A DNA stretch of 64,000 nucleotides from contig JAEUIQ010000066.1 of NCBI GenBank assembly GCA_016794985.1, positions 1-64,000 on the forward strand, in the 5' to 3' direction. Below the pieces are notes generated by a model. The model worked only from the letters and a program-made list of their open reading frames with translations. It was not told the DNA's origin and ran no database searches. Numbering within the stretch: the first letter of the stretch is position 1; every line of letters starts with the position of its first letter. A program made the translations under genes and the position numbers. The stretch comes from Planctomycetaceae bacterium. GTDB taxonomy: Bacteria > Planctomycetota > Planctomycetia > Pirellulales > Pirellulaceae. Positions 27,001 to 35,910 of this stretch are shown here, in pieces.

Positions 27001-28170
27001 GGCATTCAAGTGCTGACGAACGCCACCAAACGGCTGGCGACGAACTTGCATTTCTTTCTCTAAATGTTCGCGGTGCTTCCCATGAACGGTATCAAGCAAC
27101 CAGTCGTAATAGTCGTCGCGATAGTTCGCAATGATCGGCATCAAACTCGATAAAGTCGTGTTGGAGTCGTGACTATCGGGGCCGCTACCACTGACACCTG
27201 CACCCATCAAGATCGTACCGGCCAAAGTCCCAGCCACTTCCAATTCGGCCAGTTCTCGATCCAGTTCCGATTTATCGAATCGCTTCATCAGCGAATCCAA
27301 AATCATCTGATGAACGATAAATCGACAGTAATTTCCTTGGGGGTCGATTTGATCAGGGTCCCACAACCCGAAATGGTAATTGGGACGTTTGTTCACCGGA
27401 TGATCAAAGTCGTAGGCTCGAATGTCCACTGCCAATTCTTGTAAATGGTTGGGATCAAAGCAGGCATCCTGCTTGATTGCGTCGGGGACCCGTTTGAGCA
27501 ATTCGAGACATTTGGCGATGATCGACTTCGCGGGTCCCGAAGCAACACCCGCCCCGCGGATGTACACGGGAACAGGCCGAAACCGCTCGTGGGGATAGCT
27601 CGCGTGTCGGACTTGCTCCAACGTTGCGATCGGGCGATATCCAACATAATCATTCAACCGCGCCAACACCGACTCGACACCGCGATCCGAATCCTTCAAG
27701 ACTTCGTCGGGTGTTTGTGCGGCAACTTCAAAACACCGCCCCAAGAAGAAGGGCTGAAAAATTTGCTTCTCTCGGAGATGAAACAACAAATCGCGATGGA
27801 AGTGTCGATACGCGGGCAACAGCCGATCAAACACAAAATTGATAAGGTTTTGTGCCCGACTCGTATCCGAGAACGCCGGCAAGAGTTTCGATAGAACCTC
27901 GGTTCCATCCCATAGCAACCGTCGCGTCTCCCGCAGATTCGGAGCGGACAGGGGGACGACATGATCGGAAGATGTACCGTCCGCCGCCGAGATCCAACCG
28001 CCGTCCGCAGCTGGCTCCTGGGCAGTCGACTGGTCGGCATAACAACACACTTGGTCAAGAGCGACGTAGAACTGCGGCTCGCAAGAGCTCGAAGAAAACG
28101 TCAGGTACCCCAAAACTCGTTCCAGAGGTGTTTGGAGTTCGGGAACCAAAAGTCGAATGTTGTCTTCCAC
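24073..28170 (-). CDS. large protein of unknown function (1365 residues)
   Basis: I do not recognise this protein. It has no signal peptide, no membrane helix and no nucleotide-binding or catalytic motif that I can see, and looks almost entirely alpha-helical with leucine-rich amphipathic stretches. A strongly acidic, probably disordered segment lies at about 710-765 (DADEESDDEAEQ). A short Gly/Ser patch around VSGSGPDSHDS occurs at about 325-335. The start is a GTG at 28170; no in-frame ATG occurs nearby. It is transcribed alone, convergent with the nuclease gene and divergent from the propeller gene across an 800-base gap. Size, cytoplasmic character and helical content suggest a scaffold or a regulator of a large complex, but nothing here proves it. 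Confidence 0.85.
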   Translation of the reverse strand: MEDNIRLLVPELQTPLERVLGYLTFSSSSCEPQFYVALDQVCCYADQSTAQEPAADGGWISAADGTSSDHVVPLSAPNLRETRRLLWDGTEVLSKLLPAFSDTSRAQNLINFVFDRLLPAYRHFHRDLLFHLREKQIFQPFFLGRCFEVAAQTPDEVLKDSDRGVESVLARLNDYVGYRPIATLEQVRHASYPHERFRPVPVYIRGAGVASGPAKSIIAKCLELLKRVPDAIKQDACFDPNHLQELAVDIRAYDFDHPVNKRPNYHFGLWDPDQIDPQGNYCRFIVHQMILDSLMKRFDKSELDRELAELEVAGTLAGTILMGAGVSGSGPDSHDSNTTLSSLMPIIANYRDDYYDWLLDTVHGKHREHLEKEMQVRRQPFGGVRQHLNAELAASRATQVQHVQLSKIYAKMGYAEAAARQAAIVPVTSARLICQVDCLLTSASDHCLQRRLTECLNDLRKIEETLHRGIDCGALIDPWCLLGFDGNFPLFPAVENSVADHRADDLVGIVEHTLDIYSHLLAETAVADQPSFFAEVRSRFANLVQWWRKFAAHEVSSLQAVDAARVLNAAELVAEALRLWKQAGAAAGDVGFWARHAAIFHSPKAYQLVIDALLERKDTIASQALLIHWLSQAVEIGLVEGETSYHELVLAWLGLQQEKYSDANSFEQREAVWQQIRKFYDYLEVNADQYWQVPQFDANVRGNNRPANPMNPSTASGDEFDADEESDDEAEQLFGAAYEDVVYMDSTDDGVEGPIYETDTSKQDALEAEADRIIDRLSFLNTLAILWFEASHIPLPVTAVTDLAEEQIQLLRKRGDVLDSWIGQAAQYQTGLTALLHQVLDMRLPKGGDVSALMEYDRLRLIKETLMERITTTNVDMQMAVIGLRAVQHGLRCLVGDQSFGVFDPKVAETEWICLFAGILTRNENWVTQDFESLQRGLTNQPLLYVPLSRGGNAGELIATRVRQQCFQRALASLPLLGLFQSTVQLLKTARTMERKNNVGFGAITEYDEMFRNGFCSMVQALVTASAGNREKSGKSKKRASASAEERLFRQLEQLTESMLSAWLNHSRTLRLSVLERALDNDAWDQLVKFIKRYGGQIFTQDFLNIGNVRAILHQGVEPWLKQLQESSQELDLELLNDLEHEISLSDAGRHLSLVLEAVLENYSEYRDYNSTTTQSDRGDLIYTFLDFLRLRTKYDRVAWHLKPVVWAHQVLVKNQVNGVAGRWRRQLSDRVDGEAERYLGELKKLQTKYSMRMPTVADRLSERFVQPLQIDRLLSLVEPAMHNADRSAAVGAFELLEKEAESLTKQPMGVGLEIPAWLIQLEQEVDLQRISVPWHTPSVTDSLIDPIPLSIESLQAELDQLSEQ

Positions 28171-28965
28171 GCCGTTGACCCGGATTTTCCTGCTTCAAGA
28201 AACCCCAGCGGACCGGGCGACGTTTTCGCGAAACTCGCCGCGAGCTTCAACCGTCAACGGATCGTCCAATCCCCGCCATTTTGAGTCAGCCCCAAGACCT
28301 CCGTCTTGGCAACGAAAGTCCCACCGCGAGCGTCCGAATACGCAGCCAGACCACGAAGCCACAGCCAGCGCTCAAAATGCGCGTTTATGGTAAGAGTTGC
28401 CATGAAGTTGGTCTAGGACACGTCCAACGTCCCTCAAACGATCAGGCTGCTAAAGCGGCAATAATCAACCCAATCGTTAAAGCCGTCAAGATTGGTCGTG
28501 TGCGCCTGGGTCGCGTGCCCCAGGCAACCACATTTCCGACGGAGGCAGGACCGTCAAAGCCCGATTCCAAGCGACGTAATCGCGAAAAATAGACCGTTTC
28601 GAAAATCGGCGGATCGATGGCGGTGCGCGACGGTTTCCGAACAACCGGTGCTCCCTGCCATCACGTCCAAAACCCGGAAAGACCGGATAGATTCGGCGTT
28701 TCCCGTAATTCCAACGTCCTGAGGGCTGAGCCAAACAGCAGAAATGGACTGGCGGACAACCGCTGCCATGATGCGGTCGGCAGAGCGACTTGGCGGCAAT
28801 TTCGTTAACTGGATTCTTGGGATTTCGTGAATCTTTGGCGAAAACCGCTAAGGTTTACCGATTCGGTAATTAAAATTAAGCTGAAGTATCGGTCCGCGGC
28901 GTGTCCAAGGTGCGGATCGATTTCGTCGTTCGCGTTATCGTTTCTTATCGAGAGTTCGAAAAGTC
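28171..28965. other. long gene-free divergent intergenic region
   Basis: Nearly 800 bases between two divergent genes. Small frames exist on both strands, but none has a ribosome-binding site or protein-like composition I trust. It contains a perfect 7-bp hairpin at 28292-28309. The AT-rich stretch at about 28850-28885, with TTAAAATTAAG-like sequence, is the best promoter candidate for the propeller gene. The length leaves room for an undetected small RNA or short gene. Confidence 0.4.
28292..28309. repeat. perfect hairpin, 7-bp stem
   Basis: CCAAGAC (28292-28298) pairs with GTCTTGG (28303-28309) around a CTCC loop. No T-run follows on either strand. It may be part of a structured leader or small RNA; function unknown. 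Confidence 0.4.
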
Positions 28966-30942
28966 ATGCTGAAGAATCGAATGAAGTTGCCGCTATTTCG
29001 ATCCTGCGTTCTGGTCGCCGCCGGGCTGATGTCAACGGGACTGGATGCAGATGTTAGCTTGTCTCAGACATACCGGCAAACGAGCTCCTCTGTTTCGCGG
29101 GCCGATATTGAAAGTCGTTTGGGTCTAACTCGTTTGTGGCATGTGCCGATTGCTGCGGGTTATACCAACTCGGCAAATGAACCACTCAGGATGTTGATCC
29201 CGCGCGAGGCAACCGTCGCGTTCACTCTAACTAAAGAAGCGGTTACTGGGGAAAATCCGGTCAACGTCCCGGATTCCGTCGAGGTGATCGTATCGCTGGA
29301 CACTGGGAGCAGCAAAGAGGTTGTCAGCAGCCGAGATCGTGGACTCAACGGAAAGGTGTTGGGAGTCAAAGGCGCGTTGCGTCTGGCGGAAATACGCAAA
29401 GAACTGTTGGAGAAACGTGGGCTGACCGTGACCGAGTCCGTTCAGTTTGTGCCAAATGCTCGAGTCTTCGCGGTGTCTTCCGGCGGACAGGTCCAAGCGA
29501 TGGATGCTGAATCCGGTGAAGTATTGTGGACGCGACGTTTGGAAACCGACGGCGGCCCCGTTTTAGGCTTCGACGTCAGCAACGATTTCGTAGCGATCAC
29601 CCACGGCACCCATATCGATATTTTGAATTCGAAAACGGGCATGCCGATCCGCACGTTTAGCCTCCGAAACCTCCCGGGTGGCAGTCCGGTCATTGCTGGA
29701 AATCAAGTCATTTCGCCGGGAACGAATGGTCGCTTGGAGCTGCTCACTCCATTTACGGAGACTCGATTTCGCTCGGACATGGGCGGTTATGAGGGGCGAT
29801 TGGCGGTCTCGTTGACGGAACTGGAAAACGCCTACGTTTGGGCTGTAACCGACCAAGTTTACGTTTCACTAAAACCCTCCCCGGCGCGTCCCATTTACGG
29901 CATACCCACGAGCGACCCCGTTCAAGTCGCTCCCGCTGGCTTTGGCAACGTGATGTTGGTGATTGAAGATTCAGGTGAACTCAAGTGCTTTTCACAATCT
30001 TCGGGCATTGAAATCTGGAGCGAATACGCGGGCTTGCCGTTGGTGCAAACCCCGATGTTTGTTCGATGGAGCAATGCCGCTCCGACAACCGCGACGCCTG
30101 AAGCGGCTCCGGTCAATCCGATGTTGGAGAGCAATGAAGAAAACACGGACGATCCTTTTGGAGCTCCCACCGCGAATCCAAGCTCAGACCCAAATCCAAG
30201 CAATGATTCCGCGAACCCCTTTGGTGGCGGCTCGAGCGACAACAATCCGTTCGGCGGAGGATCGCAAGACAGTAATCCGTTCGGCGGCAACCAAGCGACG
30301 AACCCCTTTGGTGCGGACGCCTCCAATCCGTTCGGGGCCTCTTCGAATACTCCGACCCGCGAGTCCACCGACGAAGAAGAAACCGAGGGAGGTGAACCGA
30401 CCATTCGACAAGCCCGCAATTTGAATTTGGACGAATTGTTGGGCACGACCGATCAAGTGGGCGCCTTGCTCGTCGATGAAGCAGGGAACGTCCGAGCCAT
30501 CGACATGCGAACCGGCAAGTTGTTTCCAGCGTTTCATGGAACTGGGATTGCGAAGATCCTGACCGTCACCGCTGACCGAATTTATGCCACCTCGAAAGAC
30601 AATCAACTGGTTGCCTTGGATTTACGCACGGGACGACGCATTGGCGGTATGGCAATTCCCGGCGATTGGGAAGGCGTTGTCAATTCGCTTTCAGATCGAA
30701 TCTATTTGCAGAGCAAGACTGGCCAAGTGGTTTGCTTCAGGCCTTCGAACAGCGTGACACCAATCTATCGCCGACCGTCTCAAGTCGCGATTGCTGCTGC
30801 GGTCGAAGCAGCGGAAACTCCCACAGCTCCGACCACAAGCGGGACTGAGGAGTTCAATCCGTTTGGCAACGCCACTCCCCCGACCGGTGCAGATCCGTTT
30901 GGAGGCGCCGCAAATTCCGGGGCCAATCCTTTTGCCAACTAA
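28966..30942 (+). CDS. exported PQQ-like beta-propeller protein with NPFG repeats
   Basis: A 658-residue exported protein. After an N-terminal signal sequence, two beta-propeller parts show PQQ-enzyme-like repeats: QAMDAESGEVLWTRRL in the first, VRAIDMRTGKLFPAF and LVALDLRTGRRIGG in the second. There are no PQQ-dehydrogenase catalytic residues, so it is probably a binding or scaffolding propeller. Between them, at about 395-461, lies a low-complexity segment with five NPFG motifs plus DPFG, and the C terminus repeats NPFG, DPFG and NPFAN. Internal repetition of this kind can interact with partners or arise by slippage. ATG 28981 is an alternative start. The stop codon interlocks with that of the convergent phosphoesterase gene (4-bp overlap). 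Confidence 0.82.
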   Translation: MLKNRMKLPLFRSCVLVAAGLMSTGLDADVSLSQTYRQTSSSVSRADIESRLGLTRLWHVPIAAGYTNSANEPLRMLIPREATVAFTLTKEAVTGENPVNVPDSVEVIVSLDTGSSKEVVSSRDRGLNGKVLGVKGALRLAEIRKELLEKRGLTVTESVQFVPNARVFAVSSGGQVQAMDAESGEVLWTRRLETDGGPVLGFDVSNDFVAITHGTHIDILNSKTGMPIRTFSLRNLPGGSPVIAGNQVISPGTNGRLELLTPFTETRFRSDMGGYEGRLAVSLTELENAYVWAVTDQVYVSLKPSPARPIYGIPTSDPVQVAPAGFGNVMLVIEDSGELKCFSQSSGIEIWSEYAGLPLVQTPMFVRWSNAAPTTATPEAAPVNPMLESNEENTDDPFGAPTANPSSDPNPSNDSANPFGGGSSDNNPFGGGSQDSNPFGGNQATNPFGADASNPFGASSNTPTRESTDEEETEGGEPTIRQARNLNLDELLGTTDQVGALLVDEAGNVRAIDMRTGKLFPAFHGTGIAKILTVTADRIYATSKDNQLVALDLRTGRRIGGMAIPGDWEGVVNSLSDRIYLQSKTGQVVCFRPSNSVTPIYRRPSQVAIAAAVEAAETPTAPTTSGTEEFNPFGNATPPTGADPFGGAANSGANPFAN

Positions 30943-31562
30943 GCAACTTCCGCTCCGTCGAGCATCAGAAGTGAGCCCACCGGCCCGAGGTTGTAAATCG
31001 GAACGTCGCCGACTCGGCTAGTTGTTTGCCAGCTATCGTGGACGTGTCCGCAGCAGACCATTTTCGGCCGGACGCGTTGGATGGTGTCCAAAATCGTTCG
31101 GCTGCCTACATGTTCGCCACGCGAATTTTGGTCCACGTGTCCCAACGGCGGGGAATGCGACACGAGTACACAACCGCTGGGACAATCCCTCAGCATTTCT
31201 GCCGCGGCGTCCTCCGAAAGATCGCAGCTCCAGCTACCGAATGGCGTTTCTGGGACAGCGTATCCCAGCCCAAAGAAGACCTGCGAACCGATCACAACGG
31301 ACGATCCGTGCAAGACATGCATCAGGTCGTACCCGCTGCAGGCCGCCTTTAGTTCGTCCACCGACTCGCCATTTCCCGGCACGAAGACCACCGGGCATGG
31401 CAGCTTCGCCAACTCATCGATGACGGGTTGTAGACCGCGCCGCATGATCGCGAAGTCGCCAGCACCGACGGCAACTTGAACCTCGTTCGCGCGGGCCACT
31501 TCAACCAATCGCTGGCAAGCCCGCAGGTCCGTATGCAGATCCGAAAAGGCGAGTACTTTCAT
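30939..31562 (-). CDS. metallophosphoesterase
   Basis: A 207-residue calcineurin-like phosphoesterase. All signature blocks are present in order: FSDLHTD (Asp, His), GAGDFAIM (Asp; the usual GD), PGNGES (GN with the usual E/D/H replaced by G then E), VSHSPP (His) and CCGHVHDS (GHxH). It has no signal peptide, so it should be cytoplasmic. The family hydrolyses phosphodiesters or phosphomonoesters and the substrate cannot be read from the sequence. It begins 5 bases after the HEAT lipoprotein gene, suggesting co-transcription, and ends with its TAG interlocked with the TAA of the convergent propeller gene. Confidence 0.87.
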   Translation of the reverse strand: MKVLAFSDLHTDLRACQRLVEVARANEVQVAVGAGDFAIMRRGLQPVIDELAKLPCPVVFVPGNGESVDELKAACSGYDLMHVLHGSSVVIGSQVFFGLGYAVPETPFGSWSCDLSEDAAAEMLRDCPSGCVLVSHSPPLGHVDQNSRGEHVGSRTILDTIQRVRPKMVCCGHVHDSWQTTSRVGDVPIYNLGPVGSLLMLDGAEVA

Positions 31563-31567
31563 CGACG

Positions 31568-32353
31568 TTATCGCTTGATGGAATTCACGAAGGAACGCAC
31601 TTCATCGGGCTGCTCGTGGCTGGCATGATTGACCGGGTTGGTGGGAAGCGATGTGTCCGCCGGCCCCAGTGATGCTACGTACTCTTGCCATTTGGGAATA
31701 TCGTTCCCAAACTTCTGACCGGTGATGGACTTCAAACTATCGGCGGCCGCCAATTGCAGAGCTGGCTGTTCGCTATCCAAGGCGAATTGCAGAATCTGAG
31801 CCGCACGCGGATCCTTGAATTGGCCGATAGCGCGAACGGCCGCAATTTGCACATCAGGCTGTTGCTCGCGTTGCAAGACCGCGTTTAATTGAGTCAAAGC
31901 ATCGTCCGTCTTCATCTTCCCGTAGACGCGACAGGCGGCCACGCGTACATCCGACTCACGATCCTGGGTCGCGGCGGCTACCGCCGACAGGGCCGTGGCT
32001 GGGTCCAATTCGCCGAGCAACTCGGTCGCATGCAAACGGACCAGCACGCGATCATCCTTTTGAATCATTTCGGACAAACGAGCGGCGACTCGTTGTTGAT
32101 CTGCCGAGCTACTGACTTTGGCCTGATCCACCAAGGCAGTCATCTCGCTGCGAATCGTTGGCCAAGTCTTCGCAATCTTCTCTTCGTCGGCCCATTGTTG
32201 CCGTGCTTGCGGACTCAAGTATCCCAGGCGCCATAAAGCCCCTTTGGCGCAGCCGGAAGATGCGAGAGCAATGAGGCTCAACAACACCCATCCCATCGAA
32301 CAACATCGACCGAATGAGCCGGGAAACGGGCGAATATAGCTTCTCAAGTTCAT
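31568..32353 (-). CDS. HEAT-repeat lipoprotein
   Basis: About 261 residues from the ATG at 32353. A longer reading from 32452 would place a non-signal stretch ahead of the hydrophobic segment. The N terminus carries a hydrophobic run ending in the lipobox ASSGC, so it is probably anchored as a lipoprotein. The rest is built of HEAT-type helical repeats with the spacing of PBS-lyase HEAT units: LHATELLGELDPATALSAV, VRVAACRVYGKMKTDDAL and IAAVRAIGQFKDPRAA. Such repeats act as protein-binding scaffolds in the envelope. It is followed 5 bases later by the metallophosphoesterase gene. Confidence 0.8.
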   Translation of the reverse strand: MNLRSYIRPFPGSFGRCCSMGWVLLSLIALASSGCAKGALWRLGYLSPQARQQWADEEKIAKTWPTIRSEMTALVDQAKVSSSADQQRVAARLSEMIQKDDRVLVRLHATELLGELDPATALSAVAAATQDRESDVRVAACRVYGKMKTDDALTQLNAVLQREQQPDVQIAAVRAIGQFKDPRAAQILQFALDSEQPALQLAAADSLKSITGQKFGNDIPKWQEYVASLGPADTSLPTNPVNHASHEQPDEVRSFVNSIKR

Positions 32354-32610
32354 AAAACGACTTGGCCTATGTAGACGGATGATGCCGGACCCAAGATTGG
32401 TACCAAATGCGACCTCACCGATCCAGGGAAGATTACCAATGCTAGCAGACACCAGGCCAGTCGCTACACTCGATTGGCGCGAGCGACACTCGAATGCTCT
32501 AGCACCTTCTGCCGCTTGCTTGTTGTGCTAGCAATTTGCGAGTACGATGTCGGCCGACGTGGATCAGGTAGCTCGGCTTCAGTCGCGATGTTTCTGACAA
32601 GGTTTTGGCT

Positions 32611-34416
32611 GTGCAGTTGCAATGGTTAGATTGGGCAATTGTCTTTACGTTTTTTGGGTTTTCGCTTGTGGCCGGGATCTTGGCGGCTCGGCGCGGCATT
32701 GATAGTAGCAAGGACTTCTTTCTATCGGGTCGAAACCAACCTTGGTGGTTGCTGGGTACTAGCATGGTCGCCACCACCTTTGCTGCCGACACTCCGCTGC
32801 TTGTCACAAGTATCGTGCGTGAACAGGGAGTCGCGGGCAATTGGGTGTGGTGGGCGTTCTTGCTGACAGGAATGCTAACAGTTGCGGTGTATGCCAAACT
32901 ATGGCGTCGTTCCGGGGTGGTTACTGATGTTGAGTTCTACGAATTGCGTTACGGAGGAACGCCGGCAGCTGTTCTCCGGGGCTTCCGCGCTGTCTATCTG
33001 GGCTTGGTATTCAATGTATTGGTCATGGCCAACGTCACTTTGGCGGCCATCAAGATTGGCCAAGTCATGTTTGGGTTTACTCCGCTCCAGACCATTCTCA
33101 TTGCGGCTACGGTCACCGTGGCCTTTAGTGCGGTTGGTGGTTTGACCAGTGTCTTGATTACGGACTTTGTCATGTTCATCGTGGCGATGGCCGGGGCGAT
33201 TGGAGCGGCTTATGTGTTGGTAAACCAACCGGAAGTTGGTGGCTTAGCGGGCTTGTGGTCGCATGCGGCGGTCCAGGAACGCATGTCGATCTGGCCGATC
33301 TTGGATTTTTCGACCACAGCGGGATTAAATGCGGCCGCGACCATCTTGATCATTCCGTTGGCCGTTCAATGGTGGGCGGCTTGGTATCCGGGGGCAGAGC
33401 CAGGCGGTGGTGGCTATGTGGCACAAAGAATGTTGGCAGCCAAAGACGAACGACACGCGACGGGAGCGACGCTGCTGTTTAACGCGGCCCATTACGCCGT
33501 CCGCCCTTGGCCGTGGATCTTGGTTGGTCTCGCTTCATTGGTCATCTTTCCGAATCTGGAAAGCCTGCAAACTCAATTGCCAAACGTCGACCCGAACTTG
33601 GTCCGCGATGACTTGGCATACCCGGCGATGATGCAACGGTTGCCGATGGGATTGCTGGGCTTGGTTACGACTTCGCTCATCGCGGCTTACATGTCAACGC
33701 TATCGACGCATTTGAATTGGGGCTCTTCGTACATTGTGAATGATTTATGGCTCCGATTCCTGCGGCCACACGCGAGCCAACGCGAGTTACTGCTTGTCGG
33801 TCGAACCACAACAGTGGTCTTGATGGTATTGGCGGCCATCGTGGCCTTGGCACTCGAGAGCGTTTATGATGGATTTATGGTTTTATTAAAAGTTGGCGCT
33901 GGAACCGGATTGTTGTACATCCTCCGCTGGTTTTGGTGGCGGATCAACGCTTATGCAGAAATCGTCGCGATGGCGGTATCGTTCTTGGTTTCTGCACTCT
34001 TGTTCTATGTCGGCCGCGTCTACCCGGATTCGGCGTTGCCCGAATGGCAACAATTCTTGATCATCGTTGGACTGACGACGAGCTGCTGGATGGCCGCAGC
34101 ATTTCTCTTACCTTCCGAAGCTCCCGCGACTCTCCGACGTTTTTATCAACAAGTTCAACCAGGTGGGCCGGGCTGGAGTCAGATTGTTGAATCGGCCCAT
34201 CGCGAGGGCGAACTTACGGATTGTCATTTGCGATGGAACTTGCCGCGGGAAATTGCATTTGTGATCGCTGGTTGCGTTGCGATCTACAGCGGCTTGTTTG
34301 CGACTGGTTTCTTGCTGTACGGACAATGGTCCACCGCCGCCGGTACATTGCTCTCGGCGTTTCTCGCCATGGGTGCCATGAAATGGCTTTGGCCGAGCGT
34401 CGTGGGACGCCCTTGA
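32611..34416 (+). CDS. sodium:solute symporter family protein
   Basis: A roughly 600-residue polytopic membrane protein of the SSS family. Characteristic early segments are present: a first membrane helix, then the ARRGIDSSKDFFLSGRNQPWW loop (read in two parts, ARRGIDSSKDFF and LSGRNQPWW) and SMVATTFAADTPLLV. About 13 hydrophobic segments follow, with a soluble stretch near 530-560. SSS transporters take up sugars, amino acids, sialic acid or osmolytes with sodium; the substrate is unclear. The start is uncertain: GTG 32611 has AAGG eight bases upstream, while TTG 32605 is too close to it. No linked catabolic genes are adjacent. Confidence 0.88.
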   Translation: MQLQWLDWAIVFTFFGFSLVAGILAARRGIDSSKDFFLSGRNQPWWLLGTSMVATTFAADTPLLVTSIVREQGVAGNWVWWAFLLTGMLTVAVYAKLWRRSGVVTDVEFYELRYGGTPAAVLRGFRAVYLGLVFNVLVMANVTLAAIKIGQVMFGFTPLQTILIAATVTVAFSAVGGLTSVLITDFVMFIVAMAGAIGAAYVLVNQPEVGGLAGLWSHAAVQERMSIWPILDFSTTAGLNAAATILIIPLAVQWWAAWYPGAEPGGGGYVAQRMLAAKDERHATGATLLFNAAHYAVRPWPWILVGLASLVIFPNLESLQTQLPNVDPNLVRDDLAYPAMMQRLPMGLLGLVTTSLIAAYMSTLSTHLNWGSSYIVNDLWLRFLRPHASQRELLLVGRTTTVVLMVLAAIVALALESVYDGFMVLLKVGAGTGLLYILRWFWWRINAYAEIVAMAVSFLVSALLFYVGRVYPDSALPEWQQFLIIVGLTTSCWMAAAFLLPSEAPATLRRFYQQVQPGGPGWSQIVESAHREGELTDCHLRWNLPREIAFVIAGCVAIYSGLFATGFLLYGQWSTAAGTLLSAFLAMGAMKWLWPSVVGRP

Positions 34417-34713
34417 CCGTGGAGGGCAGAGATTGGGTGTGTAAAGCCGGCAGTTGCTGAAGACGCCTTCTTTCGTCGTTTGGTCGGAGATCGAGACACG
34501 ACTTCATTATCCATCGCCTGTGCCGACGAAACACTTCGCTTTCGCCAATGGATCGAATCGTAGGATTCGCGCTGATCTGAACCAACAGCCGGCTGCTCGG
34601 GGGAAAGCAGCAGCAAGCTGACGCAGTCCAAGGACGCACGCGTCGTTTTCAAGTCGCCCGACTTATTCTACAATGCCGCCGCAATTTAGTTTTGACGTGA
34701 ATGAAAGGTCACC
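34417..34713. other. intergenic region carrying a dispersed repeat
   Basis: Just under 300 bases without a gene. It contains the second copy of the 24-base element (34610-34633). GAAAGG just before 34714 is the ribosome-binding site of the kinase gene. Confidence 0.5.
34610..34633 (+). repeat. dispersed 24-bp element, copy 2
   Basis: Matches 296-319 with one mismatch, again in a gene-free stretch and again preceded by a GGCTGCT word. See the first copy. Confidence 0.6.
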
Positions 34714-35910
34714 ATGTCCGCCAATAAACCCGATCCACAAGATTTTCGTGACTTGGAAATCAAAGATGCGAAACTGATTTTTTCGTCGGTATGGGAAGGC
34801 TTGGTTGATGAGTTCGGCCGTGAGAACCTCTGGTTTCCTAAAGAACTGATCCTCTTGGGTGGAGCTCCTGGGGCCGGTAAAGGAACGCACACTCGCTTCA
34901 TTTTGAAGGCGCGGGGTTTGACCTGTCCTCCGATTGTGGTCAGCGACTTGTTGACCTCCCCGGAAGCCCAGCGGTTGAAGGACCAAGGCTACATGGTGGG
35001 CGACAAAGTTGTGGTTGGGATCATGCTGCGAAAGCTGCTGGAGCCACAATTTCGTGACGGAGCCATCTTGGATGGATTCCCGCGCACGAGTGTTCAGGTC
35101 GAATGCTTGAAATTGTTGGTCAATGAAATCAATCAGTTGCACAATGAATTTGCTCACACCCCGCTGGCCAAGAATTTCCGTCGCCCCATCGTTCATGCGA
35201 TGGTGCTGTTCATTCCGGAAAAAACCAGCATCGAACGACAGCTCAAGCGTGGTGCTGAAATCGCGGACCATAACAAACGAGTTGCCGAAACGGGAGTGGG
35301 GCGCGAACTTGAATTGCGTGTGACCGACTTGGACGAAGATGCGGCACGACGTCGCTACATGGTCTTCAAAGAAAAAACCTGGGACGCCCTGAAGTCCCTC
35401 AAAGAAATCTACCATTACCACTTCGTTAATGCTGAAGGGCCAATCGAAGAGGTCGAACAGAATATTCTCGATGAATTGAAATACCAAAGTTCATTGGAAT
35501 TGGAGCCGGCGACCTACGACACGGTCCGTCGCATTCCCTTGGCCGAAGATATCATCCTGCACGCGCGGCAAGAACTGGTAAAACGATTGGACCAGTACCA
35601 AAGAGAACATACCGAGTTGTTTAGACGAGTCGTCGACTTGATCGAACGAAAATTCATGACCATCATTCAACGTCATGCACTATCTGGTAGGGCGCAACTC
35701 AATACCGAAGACGAGCTTTTCGGCAACTCATTGGTCCTGTCAATGGTCTTGGATGTGTTTTCGGAGCGTGGTTTCCATGCCGTAATCGACAAAACGATCA
35801 GCGAGATCCCCGAGCGATTCGACTTGCAAACGGGACAGATTGAATGTCGACAGAAAGCGGTTTATCGGATTCAAGTCAACTTCCGTGGCTCGGATATCCG
35901 CCGCGGTTAA
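34714..35910 (+). CDS. adenylate kinase-like nucleotide kinase with C-terminal extension
   Basis: A 398-residue protein. Residues 45-240 follow the nucleoside monophosphate kinase fold: P-loop GGAPGAGKGTHT (49-60) and the NMP-binding ILDGFPRT block near 117-124. A normal adenylate kinase has about 215 residues. Here a ~45-residue N-terminal extension and a ~155-residue C-terminal region are added. The latter is charged and helical, with no motif I recognise (EDIILHARQELVKRLDQY). The LID region carries no zinc-binding cysteines. It may phosphorylate AMP or a related nucleotide, or have been recruited for regulation through the C-terminal domain. GAAAGGTCACC before the ATG is a good ribosome-binding site. 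A likely terminator follows at 35931-35987. Confidence 0.82.
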   Translation: MSANKPDPQDFRDLEIKDAKLIFSSVWEGLVDEFGRENLWFPKELILLGGAPGAGKGTHTRFILKARGLTCPPIVVSDLLTSPEAQRLKDQGYMVGDKVVVGIMLRKLLEPQFRDGAILDGFPRTSVQVECLKLLVNEINQLHNEFAHTPLAKNFRRPIVHAMVLFIPEKTSIERQLKRGAEIADHNKRVAETGVGRELELRVTDLDEDAARRRYMVFKEKTWDALKSLKEIYHYHFVNAEGPIEEVEQNILDELKYQSSLELEPATYDTVRRIPLAEDIILHARQELVKRLDQYQREHTELFRRVVDLIERKFMTIIQRHALSGRAQLNTEDELFGNSLVLSMVLDVFSERGFHAVIDKTISEIPERFDLQTGQIECRQKAVYRIQVNFRGSDIRRG

